Below are positions 34,401-43,268 of a stretch of DNA of 64,000 nt, piece after piece. Numbering within the stretch: the first letter of the stretch is position 1; each line of letters opens with the position of its first letter. The stretch comes from UBA6168 sp964423205 (GTDB lineage: Bacteria > Bacteroidota > Bacteroidia > Chitinophagales > Saprospiraceae). A program made the position numbers and the translations under genes. Below the pieces are notes generated by a model. It was not told the DNA's origin. It did no database searches and saw only the letters and a list, made by a program, of their open reading frames with translations. The DNA lies in NCBI GenBank assembly GCA_964423205.1, contig CAYRDX010000014.1:15136-79135 (forward strand). Direction: 5' to 3'.

Positions 34401-37400
34401 CCAATCGCCGTTGCTGTTGTTTTGAAAACGTCCCTTAATGGTTTCAGCTATGGTATTGAACTGATTTTGGTCGGCATCAGTCACAGTCAGGCATATCTGT
34501 GCATTTTCAACATAACTCGTTACCGGAGTTCCCGTAGCATTGGTGAAACTCAAAGAACAGGTAGTATAGGCAGACGAAACTAATGGGAATGTTACCTCCC
34601 CCCTAATGGTCATCGTCGGGTTTCCAATAGTCACTTTAAAGTAATTGGTCACTTTGTTGGTGGTCACCGGAACATTTACTTGTACCCGGAAAGTAATGGT
34701 ATCCGAACGGCCTCCCGGAATGGTAGGAATGTAATATCCTGTTTCATCAACCGGGAATATGGATTTCGGACTTACATTATCGGGTAAGGGATTTCCACGA
34801 TAGGTAGAGGAATTGGGTACATAGGTCACCTGCGGTGGCAGTGTGTCAAATACCATCACATCGCAGATAGTAGAGGCTCCGGCATTTTGTATGATGATGC
34901 GATAGGTTACGATATCGCCGCCATCAACCCTGCCATTGCCATTGTTATCGGTGGTCAAACTGTACTCTTTCCATGCATTGGCAATTTTTGCCGGAGGCAA
35001 GGTGGTTCCCAGGTCGAGGAATGGATTACCACCCAAAGAATTTGCCGGGTCCTGGCCCCATGCACCAGCCAGAAAAGCGCCGTTCAAGGTGTAAATGCGC
35101 ATACCCGTCTGGTCTTTGTCGGGATCGAAGAAACGCTTACTTTCATAGGCCGACATCGTGGCAAAGGTGTTGTATTTGTTGCCATTGGGGTCAGTGAAAG
35201 TACCAGTGGCCGGGTTGCCATCGTAATCTACATATACAGTTGTGGGTGAGGTTGCAGTAACCCAGGCGGGACTTCCATTTTGTGTCAGGCCATCAGAACC
35301 GGGTCCCCACCCCACTATGACTGTCGTTGTCAGAAAGTTTTGCGGTACTAATGTAAAGCCCCAATCATGCGCTGAATTATCGGTATCGCTGTCAACAGTA
35401 ACTATTCCAAAGAATTTTGCACCATTGGTCGTAAAAAACTGTGCCCCAGAACTGAGCGGCATTGGAAAGGTGTAAACGCCTTTTGCAGGCACGGTGAACA
35501 GGCCTGATGTTGCCACCGTCCTGTAATTTATCTGGATGGAAGAGGCACCTGGATTATACAGAAATACATGGGTTGGATCCGATTCGTCGGTAGTGCTGAC
35601 CGGATTGTAGTATTTGGTATCCCAAAGCTGTGTGGGCAACATGGCAAACCAGCGGGTTTCAAAGGTAGCGCCAATATCACCGGTCAGCACGTTCACTGCA
35701 ACCGGTAAATTGGCAGTGACTTTTGCGCCTGCACGAATTCCTTGCTGATGTACATAGGTTTGACCCTTATTCAGATTCCGTGTTACATCAGTAGTCCCGT
35801 TACCATCCGTGTCGATATTCACAACCGTTCCATCCAATGAAGCCATGAGGTACAACGCTGTACGCTCAAACATCTGATTGGAGGGTATGTTCTCGCCGAT
35901 TGGAACTTCATAATTCAGCCCGTAAGTAACGACGTCGAACACCTCGACGGCACCTGCCAAAACCGGCCCCGGATTGGGAGCCCATGCAGCCCTGGAGACC
36001 GTTATGGCTTTATTGGCAGTAACAAAGTCCCGGCCATCGAAGCGTATCTGAGCAGGGTTCCGTGGTATTTCAACGAGGTTAACGAGACTGATTACGGATC
36101 CGGCAGTGAATACATCTGTGGCATATCCCGGTGGAATTCCATTGGCGGGGTTGTTGTCTCCCCATATTTGAGAAGTGCTTTGCACAGGAGAATTAATGTT
36201 TGCCTCATAGCCATCCTCCCAATGATCGTACCTGATAATGGTGTTGGCATCAGCAACTACAATGGAAATGACGGAATTAATGCTGGAAGAAATAGTCCTA
36301 TTGGTAGCATCGGTATAAACCTTCAAAGATGCGTGAAGGAAATCCTCCGGCAATGGGATAAAATAGGTAGTTCCTCCGGTAACGACCCCCGAACCGCATC
36401 CTGTATCATAATAGGTACTGCAATCAGGGTCATTGGAATCAATCAGTCCGTCGCCATCGTCGTCGATTCCATTGGAACAAATTTCCTGGCAGGCCTCTGC
36501 TACGACCTGCACACTTCCTGAACCTGTGCAGGAATTGGCACTCGTGGCAGTAACTATGTAAGTGGCCGTGTTATTAACCACAAAGGTTTTTGACGCACCG
36601 TTTCCTAATCCCTGATTCCAATTGTAAGAATAAGGCGACTGTCCACCACTGGCGCTGGCAGTCAACGTAACACTTGAACCAGCGCAGGCATTACGGTTGG
36701 CACCCAGATCAACCGTTACCGCAGGATAAGAGTTGTTCATGTTTACGGTAACTATGAATGAGCAGCTATCCCGGTTGTTGCAATTATCTGTAATAATCCA
36801 TTTAACAACTGTGGAGCCCTGATTCAGGGTGACACCAGCCATAGTATTACTGCCACTGCCAGTGGTAGCTCCCGTCAAGCTATAGGTCAGTGTTTTTACG
36901 CCGCAATTGTCAGTTGCCGATGTGGGATTGAATTCCGTACCTACGGTTATGTAGCGGCAGGTACCTGCATTGTTGTCGCGGTTTTGATTGGCCGGGCAGG
37001 TGATAACTGGTTTGGTGGTATCAATGAGGTTTATGGTTTGTGTACAGGTGGAAGACAAACCACAGGAATCTGTAATCGTCCATGTGCGGGTAACCACCGG
37101 ACAATCTCCATTTACCACATCCCGATAAGTGACAGAAGTGATGCCACATGGGTCGGATGCAAGGCCCTGATTGGTTGCGTTTTCAAAAACTGCCTTTGAA
37201 GATGCAGTGGTTGTTGAAGAAAATACCGGATTGGTGATGGCGCTGGTATTGCACCCGGTAACATTTCTGGTGACGGCACATGTGGTAATGACTGGTGGAG
37301 TGTTGCTGACAGTCACCGATGCCGATGCCGTATTAATGGGTACTCCAATCCCTAATTTTACTATCGCGGTATTGGTAATGACTGAGCCATTAGACGGGCA

Positions 37401-40400
37401 GTTTCTGATGGTCGTTTGAAAACCAACTGTACCGCTGCCACCAGGTGGTACTTTTTGATCAATGTGAAATAACAATCGATTCACCTGTGAAGCTTGCGGT
37501 TGGGTAGAAGACCAGGATGCCCCATGATTCGTGGAGTACAGTACTGTGCAGGGATATCCTCCACAGGTGGTACTGCCCGGTACGAACTGAAGGTTAGGGG
37601 GTATGGAATCCTCTATGGCAACACCGTTGCCAGTGCCTGGATCTCCGGCAGGGGCATAGCCCACATTCTGATAGTTCATGGTCCAGGTTACCGTTCCACA
37701 TTCAGATACAGTACCAGGTGTTCTGCTTTTAGCCAAAGTGAGTGAAGGGTCCCCGGTAAAGACATTAATACCGATTAAACCATAGTCCCCATTGTATTTC
37801 TCATTATTTGCTCCGGAACCAACCTGTTGGTAGGGTGAAAGAAATCCATCTGCGGGTGCTGTTGCCAGGAAAGTATAGGTGTAGGTTCCCGTAAAATTAC
37901 CTGATGAGTTGCCTATCAATCGGCTTAGGTAAGGTTCATTGTCATAATAGGAAGTAATGCCATTCAAAGGGTTAGCGCCTCCTGAGCCAGTAACGGCACT
38001 TTGGATATCAATCAGACGCAAAGCGCCTGCCGGCCAGGTTGTAGAGCCAATTGGCTGGTACCATATATCGTAGTCCCAAAGGTTATCCCTGTTGCCGTCA
38101 TATCCTTGTCCGACGGTTCCAAAAGTAGCATTGTTGAAGGTGATGGAATAAGTCTGACCTGTCATGATCATTATTCCATTGTCTGCCGAGCTGATAGAAC
38201 CGCTCCGGTTGAAATCGATGTAACCATCAATTACTGTAAATGTGTTGAGAATACCGTCGTCAGCAGTAGTGATATTGCCACTGCCATTCATATCCACCTT
38301 CCCGTCAATGATTGTCTTTCCAAAATAGGAGCCATCATCGGAACTGTTTACAACACCATCGGAATTTACATCCACCAATCCACCTATGATTCGTGGAGAA
38401 GTGCTTGAAATATAGGCTCCATTGGGCAGGATTTTATTGGTAGCAGCACTGAGTTCACAGCGCACTATTGCAAAATCACGACGTTCGTCGGTTCGCACCA
38501 CTCCATCGGGGCTAACACCGGAACCCCAAATCACCCACTTCAGCCGGAGGTCATCCACTATATCTCCGCAGACGCCAAAAGTGGCTTTGTTAAATGCATC
38601 TTTTACCGGATATGCCACCTGCCAATAGATATTCCTCGATTCGCCACCATAGGTCTTATTATCCAGCGCGTTGATTATACCATCTCCATTGGTATCGACA
38701 TAACCATCAATGATGGCCGGTTCGCGATAGCCATAAAAGTACCCCGGTGGCAGGGGCTTATCATCTGCACCATTAACCACCCCATTATTGTCCACATCCA
38801 CTCGGCCATCGATGACCGTTTGGCCATTACTCAGCACGCCGTCATCCAGGTTATTAACCACACCATTGCCATCGAAATCAATTCCTCCGGCAATAACTGA
38901 CTTTGCAGGACCCAGGGATATCAAATGCCGTGAGCAATCTGCAGCGCCTGCCAAAGGTTGCAGTGCGAATGTTCCCTGATAAGTATTACCTGTTTGAGCT
39001 AAAGTCATCGTTGTTGTTGGGAAGGTGCCCGGTGTAGCGCCATCTCCAAGAAATACTTTAAGGTCCCTCAGTTCAAAAAGACTGGGATTGTTGACTTTGG
39101 CTCCAATGGTGAACACCCGTGGTGAAGCATCGGGGTTATTGGAGTCATTTACGAGGTTAGGGCCGGTAATATCATTAATGAACAATGCCGGCCTTACTGA
39201 CACTGAATTACTGGAAGCATAGGGAAATATCGTTCCATTGGGGGCAGTGGCATTTCCGCCAAAAATCAAAGTACCATCAGCTTCATCGGCAGTGATCCGG
39301 TAAGTCCATGTGAACGGCACTGGATTGGTGCCCACGGTTGCATTTGCAGGGGTTGGCCCGCTCACTAATTGTGCGAAAACGGCATTTGTGCCTGAAACGG
39401 ACAACTGGTTAGGAGAAACATTATTAACAGTAGTTGGTGAGGATAAGGTCATCGTGACCGTTACCAAATCACTGGCAATTGTTTCCGTGGGTGTAACACT
39501 GACGGAGGTATTTCCGGATTGAGGCAGTTGATAAACACGTCCGAAAACACCCTGATTATCGACATGTCCTGGCTGCGTTCCGTTACCTTCCCAAACCACG
39601 ACAAATCGGCCAGCGGCATTCATATCAATAAGTGGCCAATCCTGATATCCGGTTGTACTCTGATTCACCATGGTTTCAACGCCAACAGGAGTACCGCTTG
39701 CATTGAATTCCCGAATCCAAACGGAAGTACCTGGGTCGCCTCCCGGAGTACCACCCCCGTCCCGGTTATTGTTATCGCCCCAACCCACGATTGTGCGCCC
39801 ATTGGGAGCAACTGCGAGATGTAAGCCGTACTGACTGTTGGTCGTGTTGTTGGTGACGAGAAACTCATTTCCGAGGGGATTAAAGTTCTTGTCAAATCGA
39901 CGGGCATAAGCACCTAAGCCGGAGCCATCCTGGCCATCACTTTCCCACACGAAAAACATATTGCCCTCACCGTCAACGCGGGCATTGATGTATCGTTGAG
40001 TGCCCGGTACGTAGTTGTTTATCCTGACCTGTGTACCAATGGCCTGGAGGTTTTGGTCAAAAACCTGACCGTAAACATCGTTCCCACTTGTCCAAAACAG
40101 CAAAACAGATTTATCGGGCCTGATACACAAACCGTCGATGACCACATCACCTGTTCCGGAGCTGATGCGTGTTTCAAGGCCTAAACTTCTTCCATCGGAA
40201 TCGAAACGCTGTAATACCGATTGTGCACCGTCCCAAAAACCGGCGACAAAAGTGCCATCCGGATAAAACTGAACTTCAGGATATCTTTGATTGCCGACTA
40301 CTGTGGTACTCAACAAAAACTCAGTTCCGATTTTCACACCTTCTTTCGTGAATAGCTGACCAAAAACATCAATGCTGGTTCCAGGCCCCTCCCATGCCAC

Positions 40401-40898
40401 CAAAAAGCTTCCATCTGGCGCTACAGCAATGGAAGGTGAAAATTGATCGCCTGAAGTCGTGGTGTTGACCTGGAATTCAGGACCTACTTTATTGCCCGAT
40501 ACATCGAAACGTTGACCAAAAATGCCGTTGGCGTTTCCATCCAATCCACTAAGGTCAATCCATACAATGATAAAGCCGCCATCTGGTTGTACGGCGATTG
40601 TCCTTAACGACCACCAGTAGTTCCACTGATCTCCAGCATTGGTGGTATTGACGCGAAATTCGTTGGTGATTGGGGTAAATTGGGCAGATAACTTCAGGGC
40701 GAAGCAGAGAATAAGTAAAAGTGTTATGAAGACTGGCCGGAAAGAACTGAAAAAAAATCGGATTCTCTTTGCATAGCGAGCTCTTGCAATTTTGCAGTTG
40801 GCAAAAAGGTCCTTTGTGGATTGACCTGCAGCCAGGCTACCCAAGGAAAGTGCTCGAGGAGTGTAGGGTGCTCGTTCCAAATCCATGTTGAGCATCAT
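28428..40898 (-). CDS. Giant secreted multidomain protein 2 (4156 aa)
   Basis: A basic N-terminus of about 50 residues, then the signal RPVFITLLLILCFALKLSAQ. Approximate residue order: repeats of the IAVAPDGSFLVAWEG/GRRFD type to 460, probably a propeller; six dockerin-like Asp motifs 660-910 (VDVNSDGVVNSSDDG and relatives), unusual in being internal; DUF11-like domain 1010-1130; HYR-like domain 1200-1400; a MopE motif about 1480 (GIDDDGDGLIDSNDPDC); a region like IgGFc-binding/adhesin repeats 1500-1950 (YDHWEDGYE); further DUF11 domains; the module shared with giant 1 (VQEIVNRAGWASGNSMVF); MopE plus SprB/PKD-like repeats; H-type-lectin-like repeats; a C-terminus with GDLNGDGKAIYQGPSND and DLNLDGMVIYQGPNNER, ending LANYIVLERLP. 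The last ~1000 residues are homologous to giant 1, so the two are paralogues. Probably secreted to the cell surface or matrix. Confidence 0.9.
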   Translation of the reverse strand: MMLNMDLERAPYTPRALSLGSLAAGQSTKDLFANCKIARARYAKRIRFFFSSFRPVFITLLLILCFALKLSAQFTPITNEFRVNTTNAGDQWNYWWSLRTIAVQPDGGFIIVWIDLSGLDGNANGIFGQRFDVSGNKVGPEFQVNTTTSGDQFSPSIAVAPDGSFLVAWEGPGTSIDVFGQLFTKEGVKIGTEFLLSTTVVGNQRYPEVQFYPDGTFVAGFWDGAQSVLQRFDSDGRSLGLETRISSGTGDVVIDGLCIRPDKSVLLFWTSGNDVYGQVFDQNLQAIGTQVRINNYVPGTQRYINARVDGEGNMFFVWESDGQDGSGLGAYARRFDKNFNPLGNEFLVTNNTTNSQYGLHLAVAPNGRTIVGWGDNNNRDGGGTPGGDPGTSVWIREFNASGTPVGVETMVNQSTTGYQDWPLIDMNAAGRFVVVWEGNGTQPGHVDNQGVFGRVYQLPQSGNTSVSVTPTETIASDLVTVTMTLSSPTTVNNVSPNQLSVSGTNAVFAQLVSGPTPANATVGTNPVPFTWTYRITADEADGTLIFGGNATAPNGTIFPYASSNSVSVRPALFINDITGPNLVNDSNNPDASPRVFTIGAKVNNPSLFELRDLKVFLGDGATPGTFPTTTMTLAQTGNTYQGTFALQPLAGAADCSRHLISLGPAKSVIAGGIDFDGNGVVNNLDDGVLSNGQTVIDGRVDVDNNGVVNGADDKPLPPGYFYGYREPAIIDGYVDTNGDGIINALDNKTYGGESRNIYWQVAYPVKDAFNKATFGVCGDIVDDLRLKWVIWGSGVSPDGVVRTDERRDFAIVRCELSAATNKILPNGAYISSTSPRIIGGLVDVNSDGVVNSSDDGSYFGKTIIDGKVDMNGSGNITTADDGILNTFTVIDGYIDFNRSGSISSADNGIMIMTGQTYSITFNNATFGTVGQGYDGNRDNLWDYDIWYQPIGSTTWPAGALRLIDIQSAVTGSGGANPLNGITSYYDNEPYLSRLIGNSSGNFTGTYTYTFLATAPADGFLSPYQQVGSGANNEKYNGDYGLIGINVFTGDPSLTLAKSRTPGTVSECGTVTWTMNYQNVGYAPAGDPGTGNGVAIEDSIPPNLQFVPGSTTCGGYPCTVLYSTNHGASWSSTQPQASQVNRLLFHIDQKVPPGGSGTVGFQTTIRNCPSNGSVITNTAIVKLGIGVPINTASASVTVSNTPPVITTCAVTRNVTGCNTSAITNPVFSSTTTASSKAVFENATNQGLASDPCGITSVTYRDVVNGDCPVVTRTWTITDSCGLSSTCTQTINLIDTTKPVITCPANQNRDNNAGTCRYITVGTEFNPTSATDNCGVKTLTYSLTGATTGSGSNTMAGVTLNQGSTVVKWIITDNCNNRDSCSFIVTVNMNNSYPAVTVDLGANRNACAGSSVTLTASASGGQSPYSYNWNQGLGNGASKTFVVNNTATYIVTATSANSCTGSGSVQVVAEACQEICSNGIDDDGDGLIDSNDPDCSTYYDTGCGSGVVTGGTTYFIPLPEDFLHASLKVYTDATNRTISSSINSVISIVVADANTIIRYDHWEDGYEANINSPVQSTSQIWGDNNPANGIPPGYATDVFTAGSVISLVNLVEIPRNPAQIRFDGRDFVTANKAITVSRAAWAPNPGPVLAGAVEVFDVVTYGLNYEVPIGENIPSNQMFERTALYLMASLDGTVVNIDTDGNGTTDVTRNLNKGQTYVHQQGIRAGAKVTANLPVAVNVLTGDIGATFETRWFAMLPTQLWDTKYYNPVSTTDESDPTHVFLYNPGASSIQINYRTVATSGLFTVPAKGVYTFPMPLSSGAQFFTTNGAKFFGIVTVDSDTDNSAHDWGFTLVPQNFLTTTVIVGWGPGSDGLTQNGSPAWVTATSPTTVYVDYDGNPATGTFTDPNGNKYNTFATMSAYESKRFFDPDKDQTGMRIYTLNGAFLAGAWGQDPANSLGGNPFLDLGTTLPPAKIANAWKEYSLTTDNNGNGRVDGGDIVTYRIIIQNAGASTICDVMVFDTLPPQVTYVPNSSTYRGNPLPDNVSPKSIFPVDETGYYIPTIPGGRSDTITFRVQVNVPVTTNKVTNYFKVTIGNPTMTIRGEVTFPLVSSAYTTCSLSFTNATGTPVTSYVENAQICLTVTDADQNQFNTIAETIKGRFQNNSNGDWEVITLTETGVNTGIFRGCLISSTYLGSNPSDGILRATVGNSIDGSSTDALNGETCVNVASITATSKTKVLYLSDPGQGLDRIDPVATADNTTSNSAVLGISGVGTASTTFTQATVMCSPLSMPSGGAIQVTNYITVSPLPGTITRSVSQSSDDVEEVVSGSSGAGYMFLNSPDMEMVDDAAPDGMGLQKVGLRFNNLTIPVGATITNAYFTFRAVAPHSPSTNSGATNLTIKGQAADNPGTFTTTAYNLSNRTLTSSGINWTPGAWTTSQDYNSPNLSTVVQEIVNRAGWASGNSMVFVITGSGYRSAFSYDGSASLAPKLVVEYTTGSMPANPNITAALRHGSTTFATLTNPTYNSGSGILAFSGTLASNTTLPAGQAVSMVVTTAQAGNSFVINYDSQTKPSRITLPTTTVIKVDSLRFYNGAWPGGSQLNTAVNGDTLYLRAAVSDPFGHYDITSGQSIVTDPNGATVLNAALSESHVVSATGCTKVYEYKWFAPLIQGMYHATVLAREGYEGITDTARASIAVTYLDIGTNCSVDFITPANVPTGTYAVNGQICMMVRDIDQNMNPVVIETLQVTVVGAGGDSELVTLTETGQNTGFFRGCVSSSGTVLGTVNNGQLYAPEGTAILFSYSDPTDLGDLCVDEAVVQSSQPQVSVSKRLVLPSDGVAKVGEQVAFEITVSNTGNSTLNTITLTDRYPASCLTYSYASLNPTSTGSGTITWNNFGPLASGAVKKVTIYFTAANNCNPATNSASVSAIDQNSISVSAGPATATVITTRPQLSINKYLLSPGPPPYFNSDTLTYRIEITNTGSTNVSVLPLKDVFMDNCLVYLNANPAPSSVIGEVINWTNLGLLLPGSTKIVTVTFRVIGECKQNINEGKVELAIDEYGDYVPSVLDKDTLRIESPPFAVDDIRNGMKNTDLTISVLSNDYDSDNNIITSSVNTTGLVQPQRGDITILPLTGQIIYSSDFDFYGVDSFQYRICDLTNLCDTAWVRITVAFTPENCTNGIDDDNDGLADCLDPECGTVSANAGNDRAVCMGSATTLTAVGNGSTGGYTYTWSHGLGTGASKSVSPSTATTYFVTVTGDYGCTATDDVRVSVNNRPTANVGSDLSICPSGSATLSATASGGASPYTFSWNHGLGSGATKVVSPSENTIYYVTATDALGCTGVDEILVFIEACDEICGNGLDDDGDGLADCLDPDCYVTGAPVLVDDSYNICPGTPSFNGSVKANDQNLQSPVYSLVTSTTRGTISLTQSGIFTYTPSSSTCGSDQFIYRVCNQTTGCCTEATATIILGDTIPPLLQNLPSDITVSCDDQLPTPPLVYGVDGCPGIFLSFTEASGSDTSQCKNFQVTRTWIAKDLCDNQSSFTQVITVMDMAEPELMRVYTLSSGKKLVAGRSRQTSHLWKNVKFPITFSQQPLVFTQCITDVEGTAVEVRKRNVTTGGFDLFLQEEENADRIHANETVAWMAIEPGALSDNTKLNARLIDSVNHVWTSVALSPAYLSIPAILSSVQTYSDGDPFAVRFRNRTTSSFETQLQEEQSKDSEVTHGFEKLAIITAETGAELKDVNGDGFGETGTTNVTQAWKHISFTRKYNHPIVIMGGATFNASHGTTVRVRNVSSTGFEVRLLEWSYLDGTHTNESVSYFVIEGNIPAVHGLYCGQDSVPIVPGTNLFVRDNCDRITALNHSHLVNYNETGLVITNTWAANDDCRNTFQLTKNDTCEIVAFKLKATLLGALLNNGGGPLMRDDLRQKGLLPSVDPYLEYWEFQHVGNNGNETVTPGLFSITGGDAVVDWVFIEVRDLNDPKRVIATKTALLQRDGDVVNVNGEAVLLFPTLQEGDYYVSMRHRNHLGMATNYAWFLTTANVPTIDFRESSTAVMGTTDAGRMMNAKRNMWSGDLNGDGKAIYQGPSNDVFYIFSRVLSDERNIGFLANYITTGYLREDLNLDGMVIYQGPNNERSNLLYHTILVHTANQGLLANYIVLERLP

Positions 40899-41226
40899 TA
40901 ATCAGTAGCTACAAATCGCTTCAAATGGAGTAGTCTGTAATTACCGAATACAGTATTATATGTGGGGGGATTCTTCGGAATAATCCGATATGGGTAAATT
41001 GTGCTTGAATGCACACTTTCAACTGTCATAATCTGTGCCAGAGACCGATAACTCCTGCTCAAGTGCTGGGGTTATTCATAAGGGCGTTCATTCCTTTGCA
41101 ACAAATAGCTGATAAACAATAGTATGCAAAAACTTCAGCCTCAATGAATCTGTAAATTAATCTGAACCTTATTACAACAATGCTGCTGAACAATTATTCT
41201 GGATGAAATGGGAGATGAAATATGAA
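40899..41226. other. Gap upstream of giant gene 2
   Basis: About 330 bases, A+T rich, between giant gene 2 and the end of the SET-domain cluster. It must hold the promoter of the giant gene, but I see no convincing -33/-7 pair, RNA fold or repeat. Confidence 0.6.
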
Positions 41227-41997
41227 TCAGCCCCAGTTATAGGAAATGCCAAAACAGAAATAATTGTAATCGTATTCCTTCAAGAAGCACTTTTGCACCC
41301 AAAGGCCGGCGTAAATCGATAGCTCGCCAATAAAAAAGTATAATTGTGGAGCTGCAAACGCCAGGTAACTATTTTGTTCTTTGCCTCCCCCAAGCTCCAT
41401 ACCTATCCCAACAATATCATTTTGCCAAAAAAGTGTATTGTGAAAAGTAGCACCAGTGATAAGCTTATCACCTGAAGATTGAAAATGTGGGATAAAACGA
41501 AACTGGGCATCCCAGCCGCCGACCCACTTCCTGCTGTGGATGATATATGGATTAAAACCCCAACCGACAGTATTTTTTTCTGAAAATCTGGAATACCCGG
41601 GTGACAATATTTCCAAGCCAACTGATAAGGCTCTTGTAGTAAGGCTGGTAATGTTGTATTGGAAGGTGAATGACGCCCTCGACTTCTCCACTTTAAAAGA
41701 TTCTCCTTTAATGTCTGTCCAACCTGTATAAAACTCAATTTCAGTACAAAACTTCTTGCTGAAAGATGTTTCCATTTCCCACCCTAATTCAGGTGACTGG
41801 GAAGTCTCTCCCCAATACCGGCCATAATAAAGGTTAAACTCAAAAAATCCAGGCTTGGCATTATAATCACCAGCATTGTCAATAAAAAGAGGTTCCGACC
41901 AATCCCGGTAAGACTTGAAATTTTGCCCATAAAGCAATGGGTTGGCCGATGTTATAAGTACACAAAGCAGCAACAGATATCCCAATTGCCGCATCAT
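41227..41997 (-). CDS. Outer-membrane beta-barrel-like protein
   Basis: 256 residues. A signal peptide (MMRQLGYLLLLCVLITSANPLLYGQ) is followed by alternating amphipathic strands (GFFEFNLYYGRYWGE, ASFTFQYNITSL, GVGFN-type turns, SIYAGLWVQKCFL). It ends in an aromatic-rich strand, FCFGISYNWG, as in outer-membrane barrels. The family is not recognised. It is the last gene of a minus-strand cluster, 5 bases after the small membrane protein gene. Confidence 0.7.
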   Translation of the reverse strand: MMRQLGYLLLLCVLITSANPLLYGQNFKSYRDWSEPLFIDNAGDYNAKPGFFEFNLYYGRYWGETSQSPELGWEMETSFSKKFCTEIEFYTGWTDIKGESFKVEKSRASFTFQYNITSLTTRALSVGLEILSPGYSRFSEKNTVGWGFNPYIIHSRKWVGGWDAQFRFIPHFQSSGDKLITGATFHNTLFWQNDIVGIGMELGGGKEQNSYLAFAAPQLYFFIGELSIYAGLWVQKCFLKEYDYNYFCFGISYNWG

Positions 41998-42002
41998 AAA
42001 GT

Positions 42003-42386
42003 TTACTTTTCAAAGCTTACCAACAGATAAATAGAAATTACACCAAGTGATAAGCCGATAATTTCACGAGCATTGATTTTTTCTTTAAAAACCACAAGAC
42101 TCAAAAATATACTCAGCAGAATAACTGCATAGGAATGCATCATTCCGACTGTAAATACCTTAAACATTCGCATCAGGAAGAAGAATCCTACAGCACTGGC
42201 GGCGTACAATATACTTCCGGCAAGCAATAATTTCCAACCGCTCCATTGCTGCTCCATGGATGCTTTCTTAATATAATAGTCTCCGTAAATGCAAATAACT
42301 TCAATAATTAACAGCAGGTAAATCCAATTCCACCTGGAGTGGATAAACCAGTCGGCTAATAACATTTTTGGGCTACTGTGTTCCAT
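42003..42386 (-). CDS. Small four-helix EamA/SMR-like membrane protein
   Basis: 127 residues with four predicted transmembrane helices: WIYLLLIIEVICIYG, LLLAGSILYAASAVGFFFL, MMHSYAVILLSIFLSLVVF and IIGLSLGVISIYLLVSF. The FKEKINAREIIGLSLGVISIYLL end is the standard final helix pair of the drug/metabolite transporter superfamily. The half-size length fits an SMR-type or half-EamA transporter. The start overlaps the SET gene end by 14 bases (42373-42386), so the two are translationally coupled. Confidence 0.72.
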   Translation of the reverse strand: MEHSSPKMLLADWFIHSRWNWIYLLLIIEVICIYGDYYIKKASMEQQWSGWKLLLAGSILYAASAVGFFFLMRMFKVFTVGMMHSYAVILLSIFLSLVVFKEKINAREIIGLSLGVISIYLLVSFEK

Positions 42387-43041
42387 AGTAATTGTTTATG
42401 AGCGTTCGTATGAATTGTTTTTTATGTTCAAAGTCAATAGCGAGTAAAGGCTGAACCTGATTCAGAATGTCTGAACTTATTTCTTTAAGCCCTTTCCGAA
42501 GAATGGGTCTATAAGCATCAGATATACTGAGTTGTCCTATACAGTTTTCGCTTCCACATTTGCATTGAAACGACTCACTGTGCCTGTAGTAGCCTAAGTA
42601 ATTTTCGGTAATTTGCTCGCCCCGTTTTATATCCCTATTGACAATTGAGATGTTGTCGAATTCAAGCAGGTAGGTACAATTGGCATTACAGGAATGATTT
42701 ACATAAAGACCGTTGTCACCTGGTATAATGAATCGTCCGGTAACATCTATGTACCCCATGTGTGCAATGCGTTCCTTTTGTGATGCATTCAAAGAACTGT
42801 ATTCAAATGCCGACAAGATCCTGTCGGTTTTCTTATCGGCAATCCAAAGAATTTCCCCCTTTTTGAAATCACGTGATGCAAAAAGTGAAATCCTCAGATT
42901 GGTAACAGCCGTGTAAGTGTCTGGATGAACCACGATTTTAGTTTTTGCTGAGTTACCAAATAGAGGGAATGAAAAAGAGGGTAACTGGTAAAAATCGTAA
43001 AAACCATGCCACAATAGCTTGGTTAAACTTTTCAGAATCAA
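42373..43041 (-). CDS. SET-domain protein lysine methyltransferase
   Basis: 222 residues. SET core: SLFASRDFKKGEILW (SET-I entry), YVNHSCNANC (residues 113-122, the NHSC signature), GEQITENYLGYY (with the catalytic-type Tyr148). It is followed by a post-SET zinc motif CKCGSENCIG (Cys160, 162, 167 with Cys118). SET proteins methylate lysines of proteins; bacterial targets are mostly unknown. This one lies first in a three-gene minus-strand cluster with a small transporter-like protein and an outer-membrane protein, an unusual context. The N-terminal 30 residues are not part of the domain and the start could be later, but no later Met precedes the SET core. Confidence 0.85.
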   Translation of the reverse strand: MILKSLTKLLWHGFYDFYQLPSFSFPLFGNSAKTKIVVHPDTYTAVTNLRISLFASRDFKKGEILWIADKKTDRILSAFEYSSLNASQKERIAHMGYIDVTGRFIIPGDNGLYVNHSCNANCTYLLEFDNISIVNRDIKRGEQITENYLGYYRHSESFQCKCGSENCIGQLSISDAYRPILRKGLKEISSDILNQVQPLLAIDFEHKKQFIRTLINNYYGTQ

Positions 43042-43268
43042 ATACTACAGGTCAATTGGAAATCTTAACCAGCCAAACAGCATGATGAACAAACCCATTC
43101 ATTCGCCAATTCTGATTTTAATAAAATTCAGCATAGTAGATTCTTATGCTTGTGAAGAGCAGAAATCTGAAATTATATTTTGTTAGAGTCTGAGCTTAAT
43201 CAGCGCAATCCTGATTTTTTTTATAATCTTTCCCCTCACCATTGGATTTACTTTGTTAAGCGAAAAAG

